Shown: positions 1-7,375 of the stretch, one piece after another
Numbering within the stretch: the stretch's first letter is position 1
Layout of the letters: every line of letters begins with the position of its first letter
NCBI GenBank assembly: GCA_934726055.1
Contig: CAKVCZ010000002.1
Span: forward strand, 90,171 to 154,170
Source: an uncultured Candidatus Melainabacteria bacterium
GTDB lineage: Bacteria > Cyanobacteriota > Vampirovibrionia > Gastranaerophilales > Gastranaerophilaceae
DNA length: 64,000 nucleotides
Direction: 5' to 3'
The notes under the pieces: generated by a model
Databases searched by the model: none
Told to the model about the DNA's origin: nothing
Seen by the model: only the letters and a program-made list of their open reading frames with translations
Made by a program: the position numbers and the translations under genes

Positions 1-156
1 TTATTGCAATTTCAAATCAACTTTGTTGTTGTATGCAATCATATTCATATAAGAAAATAATACATCTGATCTGTCAACAAATTCAGGTTGTTCTACTGTT
101 GGTACAACTGCACCGTCAACGGTTTGGTCATTCAACTTCAAATCTTTTACTGCCAT
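1..156 (-). CDS. small hypothetical protein, 51 aa
   Basis: I do not recognise this protein. The reading frame remains open upstream to 228, but the start chosen is the ATG at 156 (MAVKDLKLN...), because an AGAGG ribosome-binding site lies about 7 bases upstream; an ATG at 162 is too close to that site. The product is short, acidic and soluble, ending in KVDLKLQ, with no membrane segment or cysteine motif. It is transcribed divergently from the gene at 332. Role unknown; probably lineage-specific. Confidence 0.5.
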   Translation of the reverse strand: MAVKDLKLNDQTVDGAVVPTVEQPEFVDRSDVLFSYMNMIAYNNKVDLKLQ

Positions 157-331
157 AATCATACCTCTATCATAATTACTCACTCTTACTCCTATATAAA
201 GTATTTTTGATTTTTCTGATTTCAGCATGTGTAATTTTTGTTACAATTCTTAATAAAAACGTGAAAACCATGATAAATAGGCAATTTTCATGGAAGAAAT
301 GTTTTTATATAGATAAGTTATAAGGAAGAAA

Positions 332-1687
332 ATGGTTAGTAACGTTAATTTAAATACAAAGAATTATGCATTAAAAGATTTAATTAATCTTTCAAAATAT
401 GCAAACAGAGTTCCAATTACAGATGATGCAGATAAATTGACAGTTAGTCAAGTTGTATCGTATCCTTCAATGTTATGTGCGTATGAAGGATTTCATTGGT
501 TAAAAAATAACAAAGGTCATTATAAAGCATCATTTAAAGAAGTTGCAGAAAATGGCAAAAAAGCACACGAATTGTTAAAAACATCAGGTGTTAGCGGTGT
601 TTTAAGAGTTGCAGATGCAAAAGAAATTTTGGCAAAAGTTCCTCAAACAGAAGCATTGAGTAAATTATCCGCTCCTGTTCAAGATTTATATAAAAAAGCT
701 GCAGAAGTTGCAAGAGCAGCAGAATTAAATCCGGTAAATAAAGAATTAATAAAAGATGCATCAAAAACAATGGCTCAAGCAGAAGCTAAAGCTTATGCAG
801 AAATAACAAAAGATGCAAAAGGACTTTTCCCAAGTATAAGTAAAAAATTGGGTATTACAAAATTAACTCAAGCAACAAAAGATTTAGAAACAAAATCATC
901 AGTATTTAAAAAATGCAAAGATGCTTATGATAATGAAGCCGGTACTTTTATGTTGGTAATTAACGGTATTGTAGAGGCTACATCAAATGTAATTCCGACA
1001 TTCAAACAATTAGGCTTTAAAAAAGGTATGAAACAATTAGGCAGATCAGCAGTTAAAACAGTTGCAAATGTAGCCGGTTGGGTAGCAGGTTCTGCTGTTG
1101 GAACAAGAGTTGGACAAATATTAGGTGCTGCAATTGGTAACACAAAAGTTGGTGCTGTAATTGGTGCAGTTGCAGGAAAAGTTGGTTCATACGCAGTTGG
1201 AACAATTGGTGAACATTTAACAAACAAAGGTGTAACAAAACTTTTGGGTAAATCTGAATTGGAAAAAGCAGAAGAAGAAAAAGCAATTGCAATAGCAAAA
1301 GAAGCTCAAAACAATCCAGAAGTATTTGATGCATTAGTTCAAAAAGCTGCTGAAAGATTATATGAAGAAGGCGAAGATAATGCTGAAGGCAAAGCAATTA
1401 ACCAAACATTAACAAATTTGGTTATGCAAACGCAAGGTCAACAACCTCAATACCAAACTTCAGAAAGAATGACAAAAGAAGAAATGAAAGCATACGCTGA
1501 CAAATTAAAATCAGAAGATGCACAAACTCAAAAAGCTCCTGCAAAGCAAGAATACAAAGGATACATTCCTTCAGCAGAAGCTGCAAAAATTAAACCTGAA
1601 ACAGTTGAAGTATCTTCAGCAATTGCAGATGTTTTAGCAAAAACAGACAGAACAATTGAATATTGCAACAAATATGTACTAAAATAA
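332..1687 (+). CDS. hypothetical protein with glycine-zipper segment, 451 aa
   Basis: Not a family I can name. The start has a good site (AAGGAAG, 6 bases before ATG). Residues 1-200 are mainly helical, Lys/Ala-rich and lack a signal peptide. Residues about 235-300 form a Gly/Ala/Val-rich stretch with repeated small-residue spacing (GSAVGTRVGQILGAAIG, then GAVIGAVAGKVGSYAVG), a glycine-zipper type pattern known from membrane-inserting or pore-forming helices. The rest is charged, Gln/Ala/Glu-rich and probably helical or disordered. A terminator follows, so it appears monocistronic. A membrane-active or secreted role is an inference from the zipper only. A smaller protein of similar style lies at 45570. 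Confidence 0.8.
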   Translation: MVSNVNLNTKNYALKDLINLSKYANRVPITDDADKLTVSQVVSYPSMLCAYEGFHWLKNNKGHYKASFKEVAENGKKAHELLKTSGVSGVLRVADAKEILAKVPQTEALSKLSAPVQDLYKKAAEVARAAELNPVNKELIKDASKTMAQAEAKAYAEITKDAKGLFPSISKKLGITKLTQATKDLETKSSVFKKCKDAYDNEAGTFMLVINGIVEATSNVIPTFKQLGFKKGMKQLGRSAVKTVANVAGWVAGSAVGTRVGQILGAAIGNTKVGAVIGAVAGKVGSYAVGTIGEHLTNKGVTKLLGKSELEKAEEEKAIAIAKEAQNNPEVFDALVQKAAERLYEEGEDNAEGKAINQTLTNLVMQTQGQQPQYQTSERMTKEEMKAYADKLKSEDAQTQKAPAKQEYKGYIPSAEAAKIKPETVEVSSAIADVLAKTDRTIEYCNKYVLK

Positions 1688-1709
1688 TAATTTAAAAGTT
1701 TAATATTAT

Positions 1710-1758
1710 AAAAATCTCAAAAATATTTACCGATTAGGTTTTTGTTTTTGGGATTTTT
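1710..1758 (+). terminator. rho-independent terminator after the 332-1687 gene
   Basis: AAAAATCTCAAAAA at 1710-1723 pairs with TTTTTGGGATTTTT at 1745-1758 (one G-U pair) and the right arm runs into T residues. The long loop makes it imperfect. Confidence 0.5.
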
Positions 1759-1820
1759 TATTGTGAAAAAAGCTTTATTATGGAATTGGAAATTTGGATT
1801 ATGTGTAGATAGGGAGAGAT

Positions 1821-2486
1821 ATGGGCAATAAAATAAAAATAATGTTAGTTGAAGATCAAAAGCTTATGCGAATGGCGATAAAGTCGTTATTTGAGGGACA
1901 TAGTGATATGGAGATAATAAAAGAAACCGAAAGTGGTAAAGAGGCGATAGAATCAGCAAAGATATTGAAACCTGACGTGGTTTTAATGGATATTGGATTA
2001 CCTGATATTAATGGAATAGAGGTTACAAAGAAATTACTTGAAATAAATAAAGATATAAAAGTTATAATGCTGACATCACATTTGACAGAGCAAGAGGTTT
2101 TAGATTCTCTTAAAGCCGGTGTTAGTGCTTATATAATGAAGGATTTTGATACAGAGAATTTTATTGTAATTGTAAGAACAATTCATAAAGGTGCAATGTG
2201 GTTGGATTCAAAAGTAGTTCCACTTATTAGAGATAAAAATTCTAATGTAATTCCTGCAAAACAACTAACAAGAGCGGCATTTAGAGAACAGCATGCCAAT
2301 TTAACACAAAGAGAATATGAAGTTTTAAAACTTATTGTTGATGGCAAATCAAATAATGAAATTGCAAAAGTTTTGACAATAAGCGAACATACAGCAAAAG
2401 CACATGTTTGTAACATTATACAAAAGCTTGTGGTGGATGATAGAACTCAAGCGGCAGTAAAAGCATTAAAAGAGGGGCTAGTGTAA
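1821..2486 (+). CDS. NarL/FixJ-family response regulator, 221 aa
   Basis: Two-domain DNA-binding response regulator. The receiver domain (about 1-125) has the acidic pair E11-D12, the phospho-acceptor D57 in VLMDIGLPD, a conserved Thr in VIMLTSH and a Lys in AYIMKDF. The C-terminal LuxR/GerE helix-turn-helix (about 155-218) has LTQREYEVLKLIVDGKSNNEIA and ISEHTAKAHV. Phosphorylation by a sensor kinase should drive promoter binding. No histidine kinase gene lies in this window, so it is an orphan here and its signal is unknown. Start: ATG preceded by AGGGAGAG. The linker between domains (about 125-150) is longer than in typical NarL proteins. Confidence 0.92.
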   Translation: MGNKIKIMLVEDQKLMRMAIKSLFEGHSDMEIIKETESGKEAIESAKILKPDVVLMDIGLPDINGIEVTKKLLEINKDIKVIMLTSHLTEQEVLDSLKAGVSAYIMKDFDTENFIVIVRTIHKGAMWLDSKVVPLIRDKNSNVIPAKQLTRAAFREQHANLTQREYEVLKLIVDGKSNNEIAKVLTISEHTAKAHVCNIIQKLVVDDRTQAAVKALKEGLV

Positions 2487-2487
2487 A

Positions 2488-2568
2488 ATGTTATTGATAA
2501 AGATTATAGTATTATTATTTTTTAGCCATTTGGCTATATTAATTAATAATAACGTGTCGTATAAATAA
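2488..2568 (+). CDS. possible 26-aa hydrophobic peptide
   Basis: A short open frame starts one base after the response regulator stop and encodes a hydrophobic peptide (MLLIKIIVLLFFSHLAILI..., ending NNNVSYK). AGAGGGG lies about 10 bases upstream, inside the end of the preceding gene. It could be a single-pass membrane microprotein co-translated with the regulator, or chance: AT-rich DNA gives Leu/Ile/Phe runs easily. Confidence 0.2.
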   Translation: MLLIKIIVLLFFSHLAILINNNVSYK

Positions 2569-2571
2569 GAT

Positions 2572-2883
2572 ATGAATGAATTTGATAGGGTATTTTTAAA
2601 TGTCGATGAGGCATTAGAGCAGTGTAAGGTTTGTTTGGAGAAAAAGGGAAAATGCCATAGGATATGGAACAGACCTGAAATTTTAAAAAAAATCAGTAAA
2701 GAGAAAAATATATTGTTAATAACAGAAAGACTGGATAATCATTTGAATTATAGTGATTATCTAAATTTGTTAGCACACTATTATTATTGTCAATTTAGCA
2801 AATATTCTTATTTATTGTCAGAATTACCCAAAGATATTTCTATGTATAGAATTTGGTCATTTTTTTATTGTCCTAAATCATGA
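2572..2883 (+). CDS. hypothetical protein, 103 aa
   Basis: Unrecognised. The N-terminal part has CKVCLEKKGKC (about residues 18-28), a cysteine-rich patch that could bind metal; the remainder is rich in Tyr and Leu. No clear Shine-Dalgarno site precedes the ATG, but TATAAA lies at 2560-2565, so a very short or absent leader is possible. The 3' end overlaps the convergent proC gene by 19 bases. It is not an antisense shadow over most of its length. Could be spurious. Confidence 0.4.
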   Translation: MNEFDRVFLNVDEALEQCKVCLEKKGKCHRIWNRPEILKKISKEKNILLITERLDNHLNYSDYLNLLAHYYYCQFSKYSYLLSELPKDISMYRIWSFFYCPKS

Positions 2884-3668
2884 GCTTTTTGAGTTGTATT
2901 TTTGATTATTTTATAAAACAAATCATTACTTTTTAAGTTTTTCATTGTGTTAATTCCAACTTCAGTGCAACCTCCTTTAGTTGCAACACTTGAGATTAAA
3001 TCATTTACTGATTTGGTTCTGTTAAAAGTCATTTTTGCAGAACCTAAAGCTGTTTGAACAGCCAAGAGTAGTGATTTGTCGTAGTCAAGGCCGAGTTTTA
3101 CTCCTGCTTGAGCCATATCTTCAAATATTTGATAGAAAAATGCAGGACCGGAGCCTGAAATAGCAGTTACGATATCAATTTGACTCTCTTCAACGCTAAT
3201 AACTTTGCCGATTTTGGATAATATTTCCTGAACAATATTTTCGTGTTCTTGGGTTGCATAAGTTCCTTTTGCGGTTGCACTTATGCCTTCTTTGACAAGT
3301 ACCGGTGTGTTTGGCATGACTCTGATAACAGGCGATAAATTAGTATATTGTTCGATTTTTTTAATGCTAATTCCTGCTGCAAGTGAAATTATAAGTTTTT
3401 CGTTTGTCAATTTTTCTTGAATTTCTTGTAAAACACCTTCTACTTGGTTAGGTTTTGTTGCAATAAAAATAATATTTGCAAAATCTACAATTTTTTTATT
3501 ATCCGTTGTAACTTGAATACTAAGTTCTTTTTGACTATTTTGTGCAGATTCAGGAGTTCTTACAGAGGCTAAAATATCTTCATTATTAACAAAATCTGCT
3601 GACAAACAGCCGTTAATAATAGCTTTTGCCATTTTTCCGCATCCTATAAAACCTAATTTGTTACTCAT
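2865..3668 (-). CDS. proC: pyrroline-5-carboxylate reductase, 267 aa
   Basis: Final enzyme of proline biosynthesis, reducing 1-pyrroline-5-carboxylate to L-proline with NAD(P)H in the cytoplasm. The N-terminal Rossmann fold has the dinucleotide motif GFIGCGKMAKAI (about 5-16). The C-terminal dimer/active-site region has SGSGPAFFYQIFEDMAQAGVKLG and the loop VATKGGCTEVGI. The frame is open further upstream, but MSNKLGFIG at 3668 is the family-standard start and has GGTAGGG just upstream. No proA or proB is adjacent. Length is normal for the family. Confidence 0.95.
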   Translation of the reverse strand: MSNKLGFIGCGKMAKAIINGCLSADFVNNEDILASVRTPESAQNSQKELSIQVTTDNKKIVDFANIIFIATKPNQVEGVLQEIQEKLTNEKLIISLAAGISIKKIEQYTNLSPVIRVMPNTPVLVKEGISATAKGTYATQEHENIVQEILSKIGKVISVEESQIDIVTAISGSGPAFFYQIFEDMAQAGVKLGLDYDKSLLLAVQTALGSAKMTFNRTKSVNDLISSVATKGGCTEVGINTMKNLKSNDLFYKIIKNTTQKAHDLGQ

Positions 3669-3761
3669 TGTTACCCTACCTTGATTTGCTAGTTGACTAA
3701 TAATTATTTTTAAACTACGATAATTATAATAATATAAATATAAGCGAAAAGGAATAAAATC

Positions 3762-3914
3762 ATGAAACGCACATTGGAAGGTACAAAAATTAAAAGACAA
3801 CATACAAGCGGTTTTAGAGCAAGAATGGCTACATCTGCCGGACAAGAAGTTTTGAACAGACGTCGTGCAAAAGGAAGACATAAATTAGCAATTACAGCTT
3901 CAAAACGTGCTTAG
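3762..3914 (+). CDS. rpmH: 50S ribosomal protein L34, 50 aa
   Basis: Basic small protein of the large subunit: [22 protein letters not shown], then [17 protein letters not shown]. The ending TASKRA is close to the classical L34 consensus. AAGGAA precedes the ATG by about 6 bases. It is followed with an 8-base overlap by rnpA, the conserved bacterial order. Divergent from proC. Confidence 0.97.
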   Translation: MKRTLEGTKIKRQHTSGFRARMATSAGQEVLNRRRAKGRHKLAITASKRA

Positions 3915-4266
3915 TAAAGAGTTTAGATTAAAAAAGAATTCAGCATTTACAGCTACATATAGGATAAAAAATTCATTTTATCTTAATGGTGTGGCTGTTT
4001 TTGTCGGTTTAAGGAAGAAAAATTTTGATGATGTAACTCGTGTGGGTTTTGTTGTGAGTAAAAAAACGCATAAAAGAGCAGTTAAACGAAACAGGCTAAA
4101 ACGCTTGATGAGAGAGGGTTATAGAGTACTTTTAAAAGAAAATAATATTGGAAAATCCAATGAATATATGTCATTAATATTCGTAGGGCATGAAAAAGCT
4201 TTGGGGTTAAAATTTAAAGATATAAAACAAACGATTGAGGAGTTGTTGGGGAAAATAGATGTTTGA
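3907..4266 (+). CDS. rnpA: ribonuclease P protein component, 119 aa
   Basis: Protein cofactor of RNase P, helping the catalytic RNA (rnpB, in this window at 32213-32557) bind pre-tRNA leaders. The signature [22 protein letters not shown] carries the basic RNR helix that contacts the RNA. The start is a GTG at 3907 inside the end of rpmH, giving 8 bases of overlap and probable translational coupling. It ends with TGA, which shows TGA is used as a stop here. Confidence 0.95.
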   Translation: MLSKEFRLKKNSAFTATYRIKNSFYLNGVAVFVGLRKKNFDDVTRVGFVVSKKTHKRAVKRNRLKRLMREGYRVLLKENNIGKSNEYMSLIFVGHEKALGLKFKDIKQTIEELLGKIDV

Positions 4267-4783
4267 GGGTTTTTTAGTTCCTGATTTAAAAGATTTAGAT
4301 TTAGTCATGCCACATGCACCTTATCCGATTTATCCCGCAGGATTGAAGGATTCTGAAAAAAGTCATGTTCGATATGCTGCACCATCGACGCAAAAACCCA
4401 CAATAACTTTGGTTGATGCTATATATGCAGCGGATGGGACACCGGTTTTATTACCGGGGCATTATACATTGGATATAACTGCAAATATGGATTATTTGTT
4501 GTTTATACAATCTTATGATGTTATAGCAAGAGTTCCTATATTTAAATTAGAAGAAGACAAAAATGAGGTACAGAAAAAATATGATAAAAAAGAAAAGAGA
4601 AAAGCAAGAAAAAAGAAGAAAGAAAGAGCAAAAATTCAGAAAAAATATGATGAATTTGGGATAAAGCAAAAACCTGAGTACATATATTCAAATGCGGAAA
4701 TAGAATACGTTTCGGAGAAGAAGTTTTATTTAATAAAATATGAAATGGGTTCTGTTAGAGCATGGGCGGCTATAAAACAATAA
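4259..4783 (+). CDS. hypothetical protein with basic linker, 174 aa
   Basis: Not recognised. It overlaps rnpA by 8 bases, so it is very likely cotranslated with it; this position is commonly occupied by yidD or yidC, and this protein resembles neither. Residues 1-100 look like a compact beta-rich domain (ITLVDAIYAADGTPVLLPG). Residues about 102-135 are strongly basic (KKEKRKARKKKKERAK), a likely nucleic-acid-binding or linker helix. The end is again beta-like (KFYLIKYEMGSVRAWAAIKQ). No signal peptide. A link to RNA or ribosome function is inferred only from its position and charge. Confidence 0.75.
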   Translation: MFEGFLVPDLKDLDLVMPHAPYPIYPAGLKDSEKSHVRYAAPSTQKPTITLVDAIYAADGTPVLLPGHYTLDITANMDYLLFIQSYDVIARVPIFKLEEDKNEVQKKYDKKEKRKARKKKKERAKIQKKYDEFGIKQKPEYIYSNAEIEYVSEKKFYLIKYEMGSVRAWAAIKQ

Positions 4784-4960
4784 TTTTTAGATAATTTAAA
4801 AATGAAATTATATGTAACTTTTGTGTTCTTATTGTATAATAATTACAATATAGAACGAAATAGCAATAGGAGAAATTATATAAAAGAATAAATAGATAAT
4901 GGGAAGTAAGTGTTTATATGAGAAGAGGAGAGCTTTATATTAACCTTAAGGAGGAAAGTA

Positions 4961-5461
4961 ATGAAAAAGATAAAACGTATAATTTTAGTAATATTATTGT
5001 TAATGTTTATGCCACAGGTGATGGGGCAAGAAAATAAGTTAAATTTTAATGAGATGAAATTTAGTGAAACGGAGAATCCGATAACATACAAATATTTTCA
5101 AGATTATGCGGATACGTTGAGGGGAAAAATAGACTTTGCGAGATATTTTAGATATTGGACAATTGGATATCGTTTTGTTTTGCACAAAGATGGAGTAATA
5201 ACTAACATAAAGTATTTACCTTTCACGAATGTTTGTTATAGGAATACGGATGTAGCAAACCATGTAAATGAAATTTTTTTAAAAAATACACCACCACCAT
5301 ATCCAGAAGGAATGGAAATTGACGACGTGTGTGTAGAATTGCATATTACACCGTGGAATAAAGATGCAACAAAGATTTATTACAGCGAAAATTCAAAAAA
5401 TTACATTAGAAACACTGTTACAATATATATCCGCGGCAAATCACGGCACATTATTTGGTAA
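4961..5461 (+). CDS. secreted TonB/TolA C-terminal-like protein, intact copy, 166 aa
   Basis: Strong AAGGAGG site 6 bases before the ATG. Residues 1-22 form a signal peptide (basic MKKIKR, hydrophobic core, VMG cleavage region). The mature part has KYFQDYADTLRGKI, a beta segment FVLHKDGVITNI and NTPPPYPEGMEIDDVCVELHI; the order helix, dGxI strand, PPPYP and final strand resembles the TonB/TolA C-terminal fold, though without a membrane anchor or proline-rich spacer. Probably periplasmic. It is the first of three tandem relatives and the only one with an uninterrupted frame. Function unknown; TonB-C similarity is by motif pattern. Confidence 0.75.
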   Translation: MKKIKRIILVILLLMFMPQVMGQENKLNFNEMKFSETENPITYKYFQDYADTLRGKIDFARYFRYWTIGYRFVLHKDGVITNIKYLPFTNVCYRNTDVANHVNEIFLKNTPPPYPEGMEIDDVCVELHITPWNKDATKIYYSENSKNYIRNTVTIYIRGKSRHIIW

Positions 5462-6452
5462 AGGAAAGAAATATGAAACGAATAGTTATAATATTGTTAA
5501 TATTTTTTAGTATGTTATCGATAGTACAGGCACAAGAAGACCAAAATCTGGGCTTTTGAGGGATGCAATTTAGTGAAACAGAGAATCCGATAACATACAA
5601 ATATTTTCAAGATTATGTGAAAATGTTGAGGAGTAAAATAGCTTTTAAGCGTTATTACAAGTTTTGGTTAATGGAATATAGTTTTAAATTGCACAAAGAT
5701 GGAACAATAACGGAAGTGGAGCATATGCCACTGTGTGAAGTTTATTATGAGGATAAAAAAGTAGCAAAATATGTAGACGATATAATAAAGAATAATCCTC
5801 CACCACCATACCCAGCAGGAATGGAAATTGGTGATGTGTATGTAGAATTACATATTGCGTTGTGGGATGAAGATGAAACAAACATTTATTACCATATAAA
5901 ATCTTCCGATTACGGGGTAGATTTGATAAGAATTTTTCTTAGGGGCAAATCACGGCACATTATTTGGTAAAGGAAAGAAATATGAAACGAATAGTTATAA
6001 TATTGTTAATATTTTTTAGTATGTTATCGATAGTACAGGCACAAGAAGACCAAAATCTGGGCTTTTGAGGGATGCAATTTAGTGAAACAGAGAATCCGAT
6101 AACATACAAATATTTTCAAGATTATGTGAAAATGTTGAGGAGTAAAATAGCTTTTAAGCGTTATTACAAGTTTTGGTTAATGGAATATAGTTTTAAATTG
6201 CACAAAGATGGAACAATAACGGAAGTGGAGCATATGCCACTGTGTGAAGTTTATTATGAGGATAAAAAAGTAGCAAAATATGTAGACGATATAATAAAGA
6301 ATAATCCTCCACCACCATACCCAGCAGGAATGGAAATTGGTGATGTGTATGTAGAATTACATATTGCGTTGTGGGATGAAGATAAAACAAACATTTATTA
6401 CCATATAAAATCTTCCGATTACAGGGTAGATTTGATAAAAATTTTTATTGAT
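5435..6452 (+). repeat. 509-bp tandem duplication
   Basis: Unit 5435-5943 is repeated at 5944-6452. Both begin GGCAAATCACGGCACATTAT. By reading the copies side by side, the first roughly 440 bases look identical; the end of the unit differs at only a few bases. The junction lies in the conserved 3' end of the genes, so unequal recombination between adjacent homologous copies explains the array. The shared 3' tail also ends copy 1. Confidence 0.9.
5473..5970 (+). pseudogene. TonB-C-like protein, copy 2, signal peptide separated by in-frame TGA
   Basis: AAGGAAAG precedes ATG 5473, which opens a typical signal peptide (MKRIVIILLIFFSMLSIVQA, then QEDQNLGF). Codon 29 at 5557-5559 is TGA. Two codons later, ATG 5563 continues in the same frame for 135 aa homologous to the mature domain of the intact copy at 4961. 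Either the gene is broken, or the domain is made by reinitiation or readthrough; GAGGG directly abuts ATG 5563, poor spacing for initiation. The rest of the frame is intact and still similar to copy 1. Confidence 0.7.
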
Positions 6453-6479
6453 GGTAAATCACGGCACATTATTTGGTAA
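5982..6479 (+). pseudogene. TonB-C-like protein, copy 3, same in-frame TGA
   Basis: Near-duplicate of copy 2 from the 509-bp duplication. The signal-peptide frame starts at 5982 and is stopped by the same TGA at 6066-6068; the mature domain resumes at ATG 6072. Relative to copy 2 the visible protein differences are E to K, G to R, R to K and a changed two-residue segment near the C-terminus. All are substitutions, with no further stop or frameshift. The stop therefore predates the duplication. Confidence 0.7.
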
Positions 6480-6518
6480 GCTACAATTCAGTCTTAATGC
6501 ATTCTTTCACGATTTTTT

Positions 6519-6561
6519 GTCCGTAATATTACGGACGTAAAATTACGTACGTAATTTTACG
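6519..6561. promoter_or_regulatory. palindromic array of three 12-mers at 14-bp spacing
   Basis: CGTAATATTACG (6522), CGTAAAATTACG (6536) and CGTAATTTTACG (6550) occur every 14 bases. 6519-6536 is a perfect palindrome (GTCCGTAATATTACGGAC), and 6536-6561 is a second perfect palindrome of 26 bp whose half is CGTAAAATTACGT. The array lies 70 bp upstream of the lipase-like remnant and after the TonB-C-like array. It may be a multi-site operator or a cruciform-forming element; there is no T-tract immediately after it, so a terminator is less likely. Confidence 0.6.
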
Positions 6562-6630
6562 CTCATTTTTTTCAAAAAAAAATGTTATACTCATATTTGT
6601 ATTGTTGTTATGAAAAAGAAAGGAGTAAAA

Positions 6631-7018
6631 ATGACTGAAACAACATTCAATCTTCATGCAGAAGTAAACGAGTACAAGAATTTGAGCGCTATTATGGGGG
6701 ATGTATTTACATTTCGCGGTGCTGATATTCCGGATGGGTACACTTTACTTAAAAGCGAAAAAGGGAAGGATAATTTTAAGGCAGCAGTTTTTAAAAAGGG
6801 AGATAGGATATTTATTTGCTATCAAGGAACTGAGATTAAAAATATCCATGATAATGCTACAAATATCAAAATGGCTATCAAAAAATAAGATTTTAAAACA
6901 CTATAAAGCTGAGCAATCTGCAATGCGTGGCGAATTGATAAAAGTGAATTCTTATACAAGAGATGATGGAACACATGTTGATAGTTATTATCGAAGACTT
7001 CCAAACACAGCAAATTAA
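6631..7018 (+). pseudogene. truncated, frameshifted lipase-like gene
   Basis: Start ATG 6631 has AGGAG 5 bases upstream. Frame 1 (6631-6888, 85 aa) reads FKAAVFKKGDRIFICYQGTE and then stops at IKMAIKK. It resembles the N-terminal part of lipase_3/DUF2974-like proteins, where an (F/Y)RGT motif is followed by a GHSLGG nucleophile elbow. No elbow is present here. A second frame then continues to 7018 with VNSYTRDDGTHVDSYYR, a C-terminal tail motif common to many unrelated bacterial proteins. The likely history is an internal deletion plus frame change. Family assignment is by motif memory, so tentative. Confidence 0.5.
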
Positions 7019-7062
7019 ATTCGTTTAAATTTTTATATGTTTTTTTGAGAGCTTTACACATA

Positions 7063-7091
7063 TTGATTTTAATTTTTCTCTATGGTACGAT
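7063..7091 (+). promoter_or_regulatory. probable sigma-70 promoter of rpsU
   Basis: TTGATT at 7063-7068 and TACGAT at 7086-7091 are separated by exactly 17 bases. Transcription would begin near 7098, about 40 bases before rpsU. Confidence 0.5.
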
Positions 7092-7138
7092 TATTCCATA
7101 AATAACAGACATGAAAACTTGAAGGTGGTGAAAAATCG

Positions 7139-7312
7139 ATGCCAGAAGTTAAAGTAGGTGAAAACGAATCTATCGAAAGTGCTTTAAGACGTTTCAAGAA
7201 AAAGATTCAAAAAGCCGGCGTTTTATCTGAAGTAAAAAAACGTGAACGCTATGAAAAGCCAAGCGTAAAAAGAAAACGCAAATCTGAAGCTGCTCGTAAA
7301 AGAAAAGTATAA
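7139..7312 (+). CDS. rpsU: 30S ribosomal protein S21, 57 aa
   Basis: Small basic protein of the small ribosomal subunit, near the 3' end of 16S r[23 protein letters not shown] followed by [21 protein letters not shown] is the S21 signature, with the Arg/Lys-rich tail [15 protein letters not shown] strong site (GAAGGTGGTG) precedes the ATG. It is a single-gene unit between its promoter and a bidirectional terminator. Too short to depend on homology beyond motif, but the match is clear. Confidence 0.96.
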   Translation: MPEVKVGENESIESALRRFKKKIQKAGVLSEVKKRERYEKPSVKRKRKSEAARKRKV

Positions 7313-7337
7313 GATTTTTTAGGAAAGTATAAAAATA

Positions 7338-7373
7338 AAGAACACTTGAGTTTATTGATTCTCAAGTGTTCTT
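7338..7373. terminator. bidirectional terminator between rpsU and the AsmA-like gene
   Basis: AAGAACACTTGAG (7338-7350) and CTCAAGTGTTCTT (7361-7373) form a perfect 13-bp stem with a 10-base loop. It serves rpsU on the plus strand, and on the minus strand the arm ends CTT then TATTTTTA. Confidence 0.85.
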
Positions 7374-7375
7374 GT

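Noticed and set aside
1053..1397. minus-strand Leu-rich frame inside the 332-1687 gene
   Set aside because: Antisense shadow of Lys/Glu/Ala codons; no start site, no homology.
4802..4891. 29-codon ORF (MKLYVTFVFLLYN...)
   Set aside because: No ribosome-binding site, AT-rich composition, and overlap with the probable promoter region of the 4961 gene.
5557..6068. TGA as a recoded sense codon
   Set aside because: rnpA ends at TGA in the normal place and Trp is encoded by TGG throughout; no gene other than the two duplicated copies has internal TGA, so a genome-wide recoding is not supported.
6519..6561. CRISPR-like array
   Set aside because: Units are 12 bases with 2-base gaps, without spacers, and no cas genes are present.
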